The position numbers and the translations under genes are program-made. From positions 558,001-622,000 of the forward strand of contig NZ_JAKZKW010000001.1 in NCBI RefSeq assembly GCF_022808695.1: DNA of 64,000 bases, read 5' to 3'. The notes below the pieces were generated by a model that saw nothing but the letters and a program-made list of their open reading frames with translations, was not told the origin of the DNA and ran no database searches. Position 1 is the first letter of the stretch. Each line of letters starts with the position of its first letter. Positions 19,781 to 28,945 of the stretch are shown here, piece after piece. This DNA comes from Fundidesulfovibrio soli (GTDB taxonomy: Bacteria > Desulfobacterota > Desulfovibrionia > Desulfovibrionales > Desulfovibrionaceae).

Positions 19781-20278
19781 CTACTTCTTCTTGCCCTTGT
19801 TGATTTCTCCCATCTCCAGCAGAAGGCCGTCCACACCCAGGGTGAGCGCCAGGCCCTTGGTCTTGGTGCGCAGCTTGAGCACCACGCCGTTGGAGTTCTC
19901 CAGCCAGAGCACACCCTTGCCGTCCCCGGCGGCGTACCCCGCGCGAGCCTGGAAGTATGCTCCAGGGAAGTCCTCAAGTTTACTAAGGTTATACACCTCG
20001 CCTTCTGCCGTCACCTTGGAGACGCCAAGGCCGCCGACACCCAGGCTGCCGATTTTGAAGACGTGCTTGCGCCCCTTGAAGGTGAGCACGCCGTTGCCGC
20101 CCGAGGCGCTCAGGATGAACCCGCCCTGGCCGAATTCCATGGTCAGCTTCCCGTCACTGATTGGCGTGCCGCTGGGGCCGGACTTCCCGGCGTCCTGCTG
20201 GGCCAGAGCGGGCTGTGAACCGAGGGTGAGAAGCAGGGCGAAAACGCCCAGGAACAGGGATAACGTCCGTGACGGCAT
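19781..20278 (-). CDS. exported protein of unknown function
   Basis: 165 residues with a cleavable signal peptide (hydrophobic core LFLGVFALLLTLGS, cleavage near ALAQ). The mature part is glycine-rich and beta-like, with repeated short hydrophobic strands (FILSASGGNGVLTF, IGSLGVGGLGVSKV, GVVLKL) and a lysine tail. It resembles periplasmic envelope proteins of the EipA or YSC84 kind only in a general way, so no function is given. AAGGAG 6 nt upstream fixes the ATG at 20278. Confidence 0.75.
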   Translation of the reverse strand: MPSRTLSLFLGVFALLLTLGSQPALAQQDAGKSGPSGTPISDGKLTMEFGQGGFILSASGGNGVLTFKGRKHVFKIGSLGVGGLGVSKVTAEGEVYNLSKLEDFPGAYFQARAGYAAGDGKGVLWLENSNGVVLKLRTKTKGLALTLGVDGLLLEMGEINKGKKK

Positions 20279-20354
20279 ATGCGGCTCCTTGGAAGGTGTT
20301 GGATTCATGGCCACCTTCTGACAGCAACGGAGCTTTAGCGCAATCCCGCAGGCC

Positions 20355-21488
20355 TCAATCGGGAAACAGGAACCGCCCGATGATCAGGTTGCTCACCAGC
20401 ATCCCGGGGCGCGTCAGGCGCAGGCTGCCGTCGCGGATGCGGATCAGGCCCTTCTGGTTCAACGCCCCGAGCAGCTTGCCCTCGGACGCGGCCAAGTCCC
20501 GGCCGGTGAGGCGCTTGTAGTCGCTCAGGCGCATGCCCCTGGAAGTCCTCAGGGCCAGCATGAGCATCTCCCGCCCCCGCACCTCGGGCGTAAGCGTCTC
20601 TGCGCCGGAGCCCCAGGCGCTCTTCGCGGCCGCCTGCAGATAGGCGGCCACGGTGCGCGGGTTCTCCCAGCGCCTGCCCCCGATGGTGGACACCGCCGAA
20701 GGGCCGAGGCCCAGGTAGGCCCGCCCTTCCCAGTAACCCTGGTTATGGCGGGAGAAAAAGCCCATGCGCCCGAAATTGCTGATCTCGTAGTGCATGTAGC
20801 CCATCTCTTCCAGGTAGTCCCCGCCGTTCACGTACATCTTCGAGGCCTCGTCCTCGCCGGGTTGCGCCAGCCTCCCTGCCTCGGCCTCCGCCGCCAGGAG
20901 GGTGCCCGGCTCCAGGGTGAGGCCGTAGGCCGAAATGTGCTCCGGGGCCAGGCGGGCCGCGGCCTTGAGCGTGTCCAGCCAGCCCTTGAGGCGCTGCCCG
21001 GGCAGGCCCCACATGAGGTCCAGCGAAAGGTTGGGCACCCCGGCCGCGCGAAGCCTCTCAACAGCCGCATGCACATGCATGGCCGTATGAGGGCGGCCCA
21101 GCGCCGCGAGTACGTCGTCCTGCAGGGACTGCACGCCCAGCGAGACCCGGTTCACCCCTGCCGAACGCCACAGCCCGATGAGGTCTTTCTCCACGCAGGA
21201 TTCGGGGTTGGCCTCAATGGTGAACTCGGCGCCGGGTGCAATGTTGAAGTGACGCTTGAGGGTTTGCGCCAGGCGCTCGAAGGCCCAGGCAGGCAGGAGG
21301 CTGGGCGTGCCGCCGCCAAGGTAGACCGTTTCGACGGTTGGGTTGCCCAGGAGCTTCCCGTAGTGGGCCGCCTCCTTGGCCAGGGCCTTGCCCCAGGCCT
21401 CCAGGGCGTCCATGTCCATGACCTCGGAGGCGAAGGCGCAATAGCGGCATTTGGAGACGCAGAAGGGTACGTGGACGTAAAGCAGCAT
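20355..21488 (-). CDS. hemW: HemW-like radical SAM protein (haem chaperone family)
   Basis: 377 residues of the HemN/HemW radical SAM family. The cluster motif CVSKCRYCAF is at residues 10-19, GGGTPS near 59, and HNQGYWEGRAYLGLGPSA carries the HemW signature. HemW binds haem and assists its insertion; true coproporphyrinogen oxidases have a longer N terminus with extra residues that are missing here. A C-terminal wHTH-like region follows. It is last in the rng-queH-GGDEF-hemW operon, 46 nt after the GGDEF gene. Confidence 0.88.
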   Translation of the reverse strand: MLLYVHVPFCVSKCRYCAFASEVMDMDALEAWGKALAKEAAHYGKLLGNPTVETVYLGGGTPSLLPAWAFERLAQTLKRHFNIAPGAEFTIEANPESCVEKDLIGLWRSAGVNRVSLGVQSLQDDVLAALGRPHTAMHVHAAVERLRAAGVPNLSLDLMWGLPGQRLKGWLDTLKAAARLAPEHISAYGLTLEPGTLLAAEAEAGRLAQPGEDEASKMYVNGGDYLEEMGYMHYEISNFGRMGFFSRHNQGYWEGRAYLGLGPSAVSTIGGRRWENPRTVAAYLQAAAKSAWGSGAETLTPEVRGREMLMLALRTSRGMRLSDYKRLTGRDLAASEGKLLGALNQKGLIRIRDGSLRLTRPGMLVSNLIIGRFLFPD

Positions 21489-21534
21489 GGACTCTCCCCA
21501 GGGGGGCGGCGGGAAGGCTGTGCGGCCCGAAGCT

Positions 21535-22284
21535 TCAGACCTGATTCACGGCGTCGCGGCAGGGGTTGCTGGGGCTGCGCAGGGAGGCGTCCGCATTCTG
21601 GACCACATCGATCAGGGTGTCCTCAGGGCGGACCGTGGCGACCCCGCAGGTCACCCCCACCTGCACGACGGTGTCCCCATGCTTGAACTCCAGGGAGGCC
21701 AGATGCGCGCCCATGCGGTCGGACACGATGCGGGCGGCGCCCTCGTCGGTGTTGGGCAGCAGGAGCAGGAACTCCTCCCCGCTCCAACGCGACACCACGT
21801 CGTAGGGCCGCACGGTCAGGGCGGACTCCCGGGCCAGCTTTTTAAGCAGCTGTTCGGCCGCTTCCTGGCCGTGCTGCGCCCTGATCTCGCCCAGGCGGTC
21901 CATTCCCACCAGGATCACGGAGAACGGCACGCCGTTGCGCTGGAAGCGGGAGAACTCCTCCATCATGCGCTCTTCGATGTGGCGCCTGTTGAAGAGCCCC
22001 GTGAGGGCGTCGGTGCGGGTGCCCAGGTCGAACTGGCGGTGCAGCTGGCCCAGGCTGGCCTTGGCGTCGTGCAGGTCGGTCATGGCCTGCTGCAGGTCGC
22101 GCGAGCGCTCCAGCAGGGCGTGCTCCAGCTCCACGCTGGTTTCCAGCAGGCGTTTTTCGGCCCGCATGCGCCTGTTCCTGTCCAGCAAGAGCCAGACGAG
22201 CAGCGCGGCCTGGAGGACCAGGAGCCCAAGGCCCACGACGACATTGAACGTTGAGAAACACCAGACGGATGCTTCGTTGACCAT
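21535..22284 (-). CDS. membrane-anchored GGDEF protein (diguanylate cyclase)
   Basis: 249 residues: one N-terminal transmembrane helix (about 10-32), a short coiled-coil linker, and a GGDEF domain. The active-site motif reads SGEEF (in RWSGEEFLLLLP), an accepted variant of GGEEF, and an RPYD product-inhibition site lies five residues upstream, so c-di-GMP synthesis is plausible. The end of the domain is short. The ATG at 22284 has AAGGAAGG upstream; a 69-residue in-frame extension is the shadow of queH. Confidence 0.85.
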   Translation of the reverse strand: MVNEASVWCFSTFNVVVGLGLLVLQAALLVWLLLDRNRRMRAEKRLLETSVELEHALLERSRDLQQAMTDLHDAKASLGQLHRQFDLGTRTDALTGLFNRRHIEERMMEEFSRFQRNGVPFSVILVGMDRLGEIRAQHGQEAAEQLLKKLARESALTVRPYDVVSRWSGEEFLLLLPNTDEGAARIVSDRMGAHLASLEFKHGDTVVQVGVTCGVATVRPEDTLIDVVQNADASLRSPSNPCRDAVNQV

Positions 22285-22324
22285 GGCCAGCCTTCCTTGG
22301 GGCCGAGCGGCCTGCCCGCCGCGT

Positions 22325-22906
22325 TCAGCTCGGGGTGACGCAGCGTCCGCCCCGTGCGGCCGGGGCGGGCTTGCCAAGTTTCTTCCTGTACCGGTCGAAT
22401 TCGGAATGGACGCACCCGCAATAGGGCTGGCGGTAGAGCCCCCACTCGCGGGAGAGACGAACGCCCTCGTCCCAGCCGTCGCGGTAGTCATCGTAATGGA
22501 AGGCGACTCCGTGGGCGGCGGCGGCCTCCTCGCCTGCGGCGCGGATGGCGGCGTGGTCCTGGTATTTGCTGTAGAGCAGCGTGCTGGTGAACGCCCCGCA
22601 GCCCAGGGCCTTGGCCTCCCGCGCGGCCCGGTCCAGCCGGAGCGCGTAGCACCCGGGGCAGCGTGCGGCCTCCCGGAAGGCGCTCATGCGCAGGAACAGC
22701 GCCGGGTCGTATTCGGCGTCGGCGCAGTCCAGCGGAGCCTCCAGGCGGGCGCAGACGGCCTCCAGGGCCTCCTTGCGGCGCAGATACTCCATGAGGGGGT
22801 GGATGTTCGGGTTGTAGTAGAACACCCGGACCGCCTCCCCCCTGCCCATGAGCGTCTGGAGCACGGTGATTGCGCAGGGGCCGCAGCAGGCGTGCACCAG
22901 GATCAC
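22325..22906 (-). CDS. queH: epoxyqueuosine reductase QueH
   Basis: 193 residues of the QueH (DUF208) family, the non-cobalamin enzyme that reduces epoxyqueuosine to queuosine in tRNA. Cysteines for the Fe-S cluster and metal are present: HACCGPC near the N terminus, RCPGC in the middle and YCGC near the C terminus, with the family segment TSTLLYSKYQ. It begins 4 nt after rng ends. Confidence 0.92.
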   Translation of the reverse strand: MILVHACCGPCAITVLQTLMGRGEAVRVFYYNPNIHPLMEYLRRKEALEAVCARLEAPLDCADAEYDPALFLRMSAFREAARCPGCYALRLDRAAREAKALGCGAFTSTLLYSKYQDHAAIRAAGEEAAAAHGVAFHYDDYRDGWDEGVRLSREWGLYRQPYCGCVHSEFDRYRKKLGKPAPAARGGRCVTPS

Positions 22907-22910
22907 GGCG

Positions 22911-24368
22911 CTACTCCGGCAGAATCTGGATGGCCTTGCCGTAGTGCTCTTCCATGGCCCGCAGCCGCTGGCGCTTGTGGTTGAGCAGGTAGAAGGCCAG
23001 CTCGGGCGTCGCCCGGTAGATCACCGCATCGGCCCCGCCGCCCTTGCGCAGCAGCCTGTAGAGCTCGCGCAGGGTTTGCAGGGCCTGCCACTCCAGGTTG
23101 CGCCGGGTGCCGGAGCCGTGGCAGCAGGGGCAAAGCTCCGTGCTCACTGACATGGCGGAGGAGCCCATGCGCTGGCGCACGATCTCCATGAGGCCGAAGC
23201 GCGAGATCTTGCCCACGTCGTGCCGGGCGCGGTCGTTCTTCATGGCCGCCTTCATCACCTTCTCGACCTCGGCCACGTGCTTGCGGTCCTTGAGCTCGAT
23301 GAAGTCGATGACCACCTGCCCGCCGATGTCGCGCAGGCGCAGTTGGTTGGCCACCTCCACGGCGGCCTCCAGGTTGGTCTTGAGGGCCATTTCCTTGAAA
23401 TTGGTCTCGCCGCCGATCTTGCCGGAGTTGACGTCCACGGCGGTCAGGGCCTCGGTGTGGTCGATCACCAGGCGTCCGCCGGAGGGCAGGGTCACGTCGC
23501 GGCCGTGCAGCTGGTCGATCTGCTTGCGCAGGCTGAACCTCTCCCACATGCTGTGGTCGGTGTCGGGGTGCAGCCTGACCAGGCCCTGCCTGCGCGGGAA
23601 GACCAGCGCGGCCATCTCGGTGACGCGCTCGGCGGTCTCCTTGTCGTCCACCCAGACCTCGGCCACGTCGTCGGTGAGGTAGTCGCGAACGGCGCGGGCG
23701 GAGAGGTCGGGCTCCTGGTAGATCATGTTCGGCGTGGAGACGGAGGTGCCCCTGGCGCGGACTTCCTTCCAGAGCCGCTTGAGGTAGCTGATGTCGCGCT
23801 CAAGCGCCGCCTTGGACTGGCCGATGGAGGCCGTGCGCACGATGACGCCGATGCCCTCGTCCAGCTTGACCCCCGCGGCGATCTCCTTGAGGCGCTTGCG
23901 CTCCTCTTCTTCCTCCACCTTGCGGGAGATGCCCTTCTGCTCACGCCCGGGGGTGAGCACGAAGTAGCGGCCCGGCAGCGACAGGTAGGAGGTGACGAAG
24001 GCGCCCTTGTTGCCCGTGGGCTCCTTGACCACCTGCACCAGCACCTCCTGCCCCTTCTTGAGCACCTTCTGGATGGGAGGATACTTGCCCCGGCGCTCGC
24101 CGTTGGGCTCCTCGAGGTAGTATTCGGGGTGGACCTCGTCGATCTGGAGGAATCCGTTGCGTTCGGCCCCGTAGTTGATGAAGGCCGCCTGCAGGGAGGG
24201 ATCGACGTTGTGGATCTTGCCTTTGTAGATGTTGCCGCGCGTCTTGGCCTGGTGCGTCATCTCCACGTAGTATTCCTGGAGAGCGCCGTCCTCGGAGACA
24301 GCCACCTCCACTTCCTCGCCGGGAAGCACGGAGATGAACATCTTGCGCTTGCGCTTCTTTGTCGCCAT
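22911..24368 (-). CDS. rng: ribonuclease E/G family protein
   Basis: 485 residues, the size of RNase G. An S1 RNA-binding domain (KGKIHNVDPSLQAAFINYGAERNGFLQ) is followed by the 5'-sensor and RNase H-like domains. The catalytic acidic sites DVNSGK and DFIELKD are present, as is the zinc-link CPCC near residue 425. It processes rRNA and mRNA. AGGAGA lies 8 nt before the ATG at 24368, and the N terminus is lysine/arginine-rich (KKRKRK). First gene of a four-gene operon. Confidence 0.92.
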   Translation of the reverse strand: MATKKRKRKMFISVLPGEEVEVAVSEDGALQEYYVEMTHQAKTRGNIYKGKIHNVDPSLQAAFINYGAERNGFLQIDEVHPEYYLEEPNGERRGKYPPIQKVLKKGQEVLVQVVKEPTGNKGAFVTSYLSLPGRYFVLTPGREQKGISRKVEEEEERKRLKEIAAGVKLDEGIGVIVRTASIGQSKAALERDISYLKRLWKEVRARGTSVSTPNMIYQEPDLSARAVRDYLTDDVAEVWVDDKETAERVTEMAALVFPRRQGLVRLHPDTDHSMWERFSLRKQIDQLHGRDVTLPSGGRLVIDHTEALTAVDVNSGKIGGETNFKEMALKTNLEAAVEVANQLRLRDIGGQVVIDFIELKDRKHVAEVEKVMKAAMKNDRARHDVGKISRFGLMEIVRQRMGSSAMSVSTELCPCCHGSGTRRNLEWQALQTLRELYRLLRKGGGADAVIYRATPELAFYLLNHKRQRLRAMEEHYGKAIQILPE

Positions 24369-24458
24369 GCGAAATTCTCCTACCGCGAGGCCATCTGCGC
24401 CGGATATGTGGCGCGAGGGGTACAAAGCGGCCCTGTGGCGTGGGCCCGGCCATGCGGA

Positions 24459-25436
24459 TCAGTTTCTGCCACAAAAATAAAAAATGTCGCCCTGGAGCTC
24501 GGTAGCCTTCACGAGGCCCCTGCGCAACAACTCGTCCAGCAAATTCCTCAAGGGTTCTTCCGGCAGGCCAAGGGCCGATGCGAGACCGGAAACGGTCTGC
24601 GGCCGCCTGGCAAGGGAATCGAGCACCCTCATGTTCATGGTCTGTAGCCCGTCTACCGTGCTGTTGTCCAGTCCGGGAGCAAAATGTCTGGCTTTTTCCG
24701 GCACTTCCGCAGGGCATGCCGTCAGGGGGCAAAGACGCTGGCGAAAGCGCTCCAGCGTGGCCGGCGGGGCGGGCAATGCCTGGGGGTAGGCGCCGGGGCG
24801 GGTCATGGTGGTCACGTCCACCCTATCCGGGGCCAGTTCGGCGCAGAAGGCGGCCAGACGCTCCAGGTTCTCCTCGGAATCGTTGACGCCCGCCAGCACC
24901 AGCACCTCCAGGTACATCCTGCCGGTGAACTCCTTGCGCAGCTGCAGCAGCCCGCGCCGGATGTCCACCATGGAGACGCCCTCGGCGGGCCTGTTCACCG
25001 CGTTGAACTCCACCGGCACCAGCGCGTCCATGGAGGGCAGCAGGATGTCCGCCTGGCACAACTCAGCGCGCACCTGGGGGTCGGCGACCAGGCTGGAGTT
25101 GGTCAGCACGGCCACGGGCACGCCCGGAACCAGTTCGCGCACGCCCTCGATGATGCGCCCCATGTCGGAGTTGAGCGTGGGCTCGCCCATGCCCCCCAGG
25201 GTGACGACCTCGAACTCGGGGTGGTCGTGGAAGAGCCAATAGGCCAGCTCGCCCAGCAGCTTGTCCGCGGGGACGTACGGCTTGCGCTTGGTGGTCAGCG
25301 CCCGGGTGGCGCCCACCTCGCAGTAGAGGCAGTCGAAGGAGCAGATCTTGGCCGAGAGCAGGTCCAGCCCGAGGGATGCGCCCAGGCGGCCGGAACGCAC
25401 CGGTCCGAAGATGAGTCCCGGGTGTTCAACAGGCAT
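24459..25436 (-). CDS. radical SAM protein with C-terminal winged helix
   Basis: 325 residues. The radical SAM cluster motif is CSFDCLYCEVG at about residues 33-43, followed by GGMGEPTLN, typical of a subfamily (MoaA/PqqE-like core) related to wybutosine-type or pyruvate-formate-lyase-type activases. The last ~60 residues (RPQTVSGLASALGLPEEPLRNLL) look like a winged helix. Function is unknown. The ATG at 25436 is preferred because the family begins GLIFGPVRSGRLG; an extension to 25496 overlaps the divergent gene's promoter region. Confidence 0.82.
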   Translation of the reverse strand: MPVEHPGLIFGPVRSGRLGASLGLDLLSAKICSFDCLYCEVGATRALTTKRKPYVPADKLLGELAYWLFHDHPEFEVVTLGGMGEPTLNSDMGRIIEGVRELVPGVPVAVLTNSSLVADPQVRAELCQADILLPSMDALVPVEFNAVNRPAEGVSMVDIRRGLLQLRKEFTGRMYLEVLVLAGVNDSEENLERLAAFCAELAPDRVDVTTMTRPGAYPQALPAPPATLERFRQRLCPLTACPAEVPEKARHFAPGLDNSTVDGLQTMNMRVLDSLARRPQTVSGLASALGLPEEPLRNLLDELLRRGLVKATELQGDIFYFCGRN

Positions 25437-25522
25437 GGCGAAACCCCGGCTTGACAGGTGGAGCCTGGAGGGACACAGTGTCGTGCTCGACGACACCGAA
25501 GAAAAAAAGGATGCATTCCGGC

Positions 25523-26344
25523 ATGATTGAAACCGGAGAATTGGTACTGCTCATAAGCCCCGAGGGCAAGCGCTATCTTCGCACGCTGGTCCCCGACACG
25601 ACCTTCCACACCCAGGACGGCCTGCTGCACATGTCCGAGGCGGCCCTGGCCGGGTTCGGCGCGGTGGTGCGCACCCACAAGGGCAAGCCCTACCGCGTGA
25701 TGCGCCCCACCCTCTACGACTGCATCAAGGGCGTGCGCCGCGCCACCACCATCATGTACCCCAAGGAAATCGGGTACATCCTGCTCAAGCTGGGCGTGGG
25801 CCCGGGCAGGCGCGTCATCGAGGCCGGCAGCGGCTCCGGCGGTCTGAGCACCGCCCTGGCCTGGATGGTGGGCGACAACGGCCGCCTCTACACCTGCGAG
25901 AAGCGTCCCGAGTTCTACGAGCTGGCCAAGGAGAACCTGGAGCGCGTGGGCCTGGTCCACCGCGCCTCGCGCTTCAACATCGACATCGCCGACGGCTTCC
26001 CCGAGGAGGCCCGGGGCGCGGACGCCCTCTTCCTGGACGTGCGCACCCCCTGGGACTACCTGGAGCAGGCCGCCGACATCATCTGCCCCGGCGCGCCCGT
26101 GGGCTTCCTGCTGCCCACCGTGAACCAGATCAGCGACTTGCTGCGCGCCCTGGAGAACTCCCCCTTCGAGGACATTGAGGTGCTGGAGATCATGCTGCGG
26201 CGCTACAAGCCCGTGGCCGACAGGCTGCGCCCCGAGGACCGCATGGTGGCGCACACCGGATTCCTTGTTTTCGCCAGGCACAGGGGGCTGGACGTTCAGG
26301 AGGAGCTGCCGCATGTCGAGGACGTTGCAGAAGTACCTCAATGA
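25523..26344 (+). CDS. trmI: tRNA (adenine-N1)-methyltransferase, TrmI type
   Basis: 273 residues, methylating A58 in the T-loop of tRNA. The N-terminal small domain (GELVLLISPEGKRYLRTL) precedes a Rossmann methyltransferase with the SAM motif VIEAGSGSGGLSTALA, the EKRPEFYELAKENL acidic loop and ALFLDVRTPWDYL. Start 25523 or 25511 are both possible (AAAAGGA upstream). The 3' end overlaps the ferritin-like gene by 32 nt. Confidence 0.9.
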   Translation: MIETGELVLLISPEGKRYLRTLVPDTTFHTQDGLLHMSEAALAGFGAVVRTHKGKPYRVMRPTLYDCIKGVRRATTIMYPKEIGYILLKLGVGPGRRVIEAGSGSGGLSTALAWMVGDNGRLYTCEKRPEFYELAKENLERVGLVHRASRFNIDIADGFPEEARGADALFLDVRTPWDYLEQAADIICPGAPVGFLLPTVNQISDLLRALENSPFEDIEVLEIMLRRYKPVADRLRPEDRMVAHTGFLVFARHRGLDVQEELPHVEDVAEVPQ

Positions 26345-26732
26345 ACTGCTGCAGACGGAGATAGCCTCCTTCCTGGAGTATTCGCTGCGCTCCGCCTCCT
26401 GCGGGGACCCGTGCATGGAGCGGGAGCTGGCCGCCTTCGCCCTTGAGGAGGCTGAGCATATCCGCCAGCTCATGTCGCTCATCATGCGCAACGGCGGCGA
26501 AGTCACCACGAGTGCGCCCCAGGGCTTTCCGGCCGACTCCCTGGACGATTTCCTCGAGCGCAGCCTGGCCCGCGAGGACGACGCCATCCGGCGTTTCACC
26601 GCGCTGCTGCCCCTTCTGCCGACCGAGGGCGACCGGATGACCCTGCAGTCCTCCATTGACCAGGAGGCTCAGCACCGTGAGCACATCGAACGGCTGCGCG
26701 TGTCCTGCAGGTTCGATTCGGCGCGCTCCTGA
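26313..26732 (+). CDS. ferritin-like diiron protein
   Basis: 139 residues forming a four-helix bundle. The diiron ligands follow the E...ExxH...E...ExxH pattern: TEIASFLEYS, EEAEHIRQL, REDDAIRRF and QEAQHREHIE. It belongs to the rubrerythrin/bacterioferritin superfamily without a rubredoxin domain. A strong AGGAGGAG lies inside trmI 8 nt before the ATG, so expression is coupled to trmI. Likely role: iron or peroxide handling. Exact subfamily not assigned. Confidence 0.8.
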   Translation: MSRTLQKYLNELLQTEIASFLEYSLRSASCGDPCMERELAAFALEEAEHIRQLMSLIMRNGGEVTTSAPQGFPADSLDDFLERSLAREDDAIRRFTALLPLLPTEGDRMTLQSSIDQEAQHREHIERLRVSCRFDSARS

Positions 26733-26950
26733 ACGCCCCGGCACATGAACACATTGTAATCAAGAGTCACGGATTTCCGTAGGCTCTTACATCACGGCGT
26801 GTTAGCTACTCCGGCTGAACGCAGTTGCAGGCCGGGATGCTCATTTCCAGATGGCGGCTCTTTGCAGCCCCGGCCCAATCTGCTACCGCCGCGCAGGGCG
26901 ACGCAGTGCCGGAGAGGCCCGCGCCGCCTGAATGGAGCGATCGATACAGA

Positions 26951-27712
26951 ATGGATGTGATCGAACAGATAGCCAGGTTGTGGCCCCGCAACGGCAAGGC
27001 CGTCGCCTTGACCGGAGCGGGGATTTCCGTGGCCAGCGGCATCCCGGACTTCCGCAGCCCGGGCGGCCTTTGGTCCCGCTACGACCCCATGCGCGTGGCC
27101 ACCGCCGATGCCCTTGACGACAACCCCGCCGCCGTCTGGGATTTCCTGATGGACGCCGTGCGCGTGATGGACGCGGCCAGCCCCAACCCGGCGCACCTTG
27201 CGCTGGCCCGGCTGGAGCGGGAGGGCCTGCTGGAGGCCGTCGTGACCCAGAACATCGACGGACTGCACCAGCGCGCGGGCTCCTTAAGCGTGGTGGAGTT
27301 CCACGGGAGCATGGCCAGCTACCACTGCAACACCTGCAAGGAGCCTTTTCCCGCCGCGCAGGCCTCCGGCATCACCCCGGCCACCGCTCCCTGGCGCTGC
27401 GACTGCGGCGGCGTCGTCCGGCCGGACATCGTCTTCTTCGGGGAGGCCATCCCACTTGACGCCTTGAACAAAAGCGGTCAATTGGCCTCCGGTGCGGAGC
27501 TGCTGCTCATCGCCGGGACGTCGTGCGAGGTGGCTCCGGCCAATGCATTGCCCGCGGTGTGCAACCGCACCGGCGGGAAAGTCGTTGAGATAAATGTCCA
27601 GTCCAGCCGCATGGCGCACCTGTGCGACGCCGTCGCCAGCGGCAAGGCTGAAGAACTTTTGCCCAGGCTGGCCGACATGCTGCTGGGCACGCGAAACCAT
27701 ACCGCAAGGTGA
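26951..27712 (+). CDS. NAD-dependent protein deacylase (sirtuin)
   Basis: 253 residues of the Sir2 family. NAD-binding TGAGISVASGIPDFRSPGG, catalytic TQNIDGLHQRAG and the FHGS motif are intact. A zinc site is formed by CNTC and CDCG. FFGEAIP and GTSCEVAPA complete the fold. It removes acyl groups from lysines in the cytoplasm. The ATG at 26951 is preferred; a longer frame from 26825 has low-complexity residues not expected in the family. It ends 4 nt before tolQ and may be cotranscribed with the Tol genes. Confidence 0.92.
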   Translation: MDVIEQIARLWPRNGKAVALTGAGISVASGIPDFRSPGGLWSRYDPMRVATADALDDNPAAVWDFLMDAVRVMDAASPNPAHLALARLEREGLLEAVVTQNIDGLHQRAGSLSVVEFHGSMASYHCNTCKEPFPAAQASGITPATAPWRCDCGGVVRPDIVFFGEAIPLDALNKSGQLASGAELLLIAGTSCEVAPANALPAVCNRTGGKVVEINVQSSRMAHLCDAVASGKAEELLPRLADMLLGTRNHTAR

Positions 27713-27716
27713 TACT

Positions 27717-28457
<741 letters not shown>

Positions 28458-28458
28458 C

Positions 28459-28908
28459 ATGGGCATGTCCACAGGGGGCGGCGGGGAAGGCTTCCTCGCC
28501 GAGATCAACGTCACGCCCTTCGTGGACGTGATGCTGGTGCTGCTCATCATCTTCATGGTCACAGCGCCCATGATGACCCAGGGCCTCGAGGTGGACCTGC
28601 CCCAGACCAAGGCCGTCACCACCCTGCCCAAGGACTCCGAGAACATCGTGCTGACCATCAAGAAGGACGGCTCGCTGCACCTCGACGAGTACACGGTCAC
28701 CCTGGACGAGCTGCCCGGCCATGTGAAGCGCCTTGTCACCGACCAGAAGAAGCTCATGTTCCTGCGCGCCGACAAGGAGGTTCCCTACGGTCTGGTGGTG
28801 CAGGTGATGGGCGTGCTCAAGGGCGCGGGAGTGGACAAGCTTGGCATGGTGGCGGAACCCGAAGCCCCGGCCAAGGACGACAAAAACCAGGCCCGCCCGA
28901 AAAAATGA
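28459..28908 (+). CDS. tolR: TolR (ExbD/TolR family)
   Basis: 149 residues: a single N-terminal helix with the channel Asp in INVTPFVDVMLVLLIIFMV, then a periplasmic domain. It starts 1 nt after tolQ, and gene order tolQ-tolR-tolA-tolB-pal identifies it as TolR rather than ExbD. The C terminus is lysine-rich. Confidence 0.93.
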   Translation: MGMSTGGGGEGFLAEINVTPFVDVMLVLLIIFMVTAPMMTQGLEVDLPQTKAVTTLPKDSENIVLTIKKDGSLHLDEYTVTLDELPGHVKRLVTDQKKLMFLRADKEVPYGLVVQVMGVLKGAGVDKLGMVAEPEAPAKDDKNQARPKK

Positions 28909-28945
28909 CGCCCTCACGCCATAGTGGCGGCGCGCTCTGATAATC

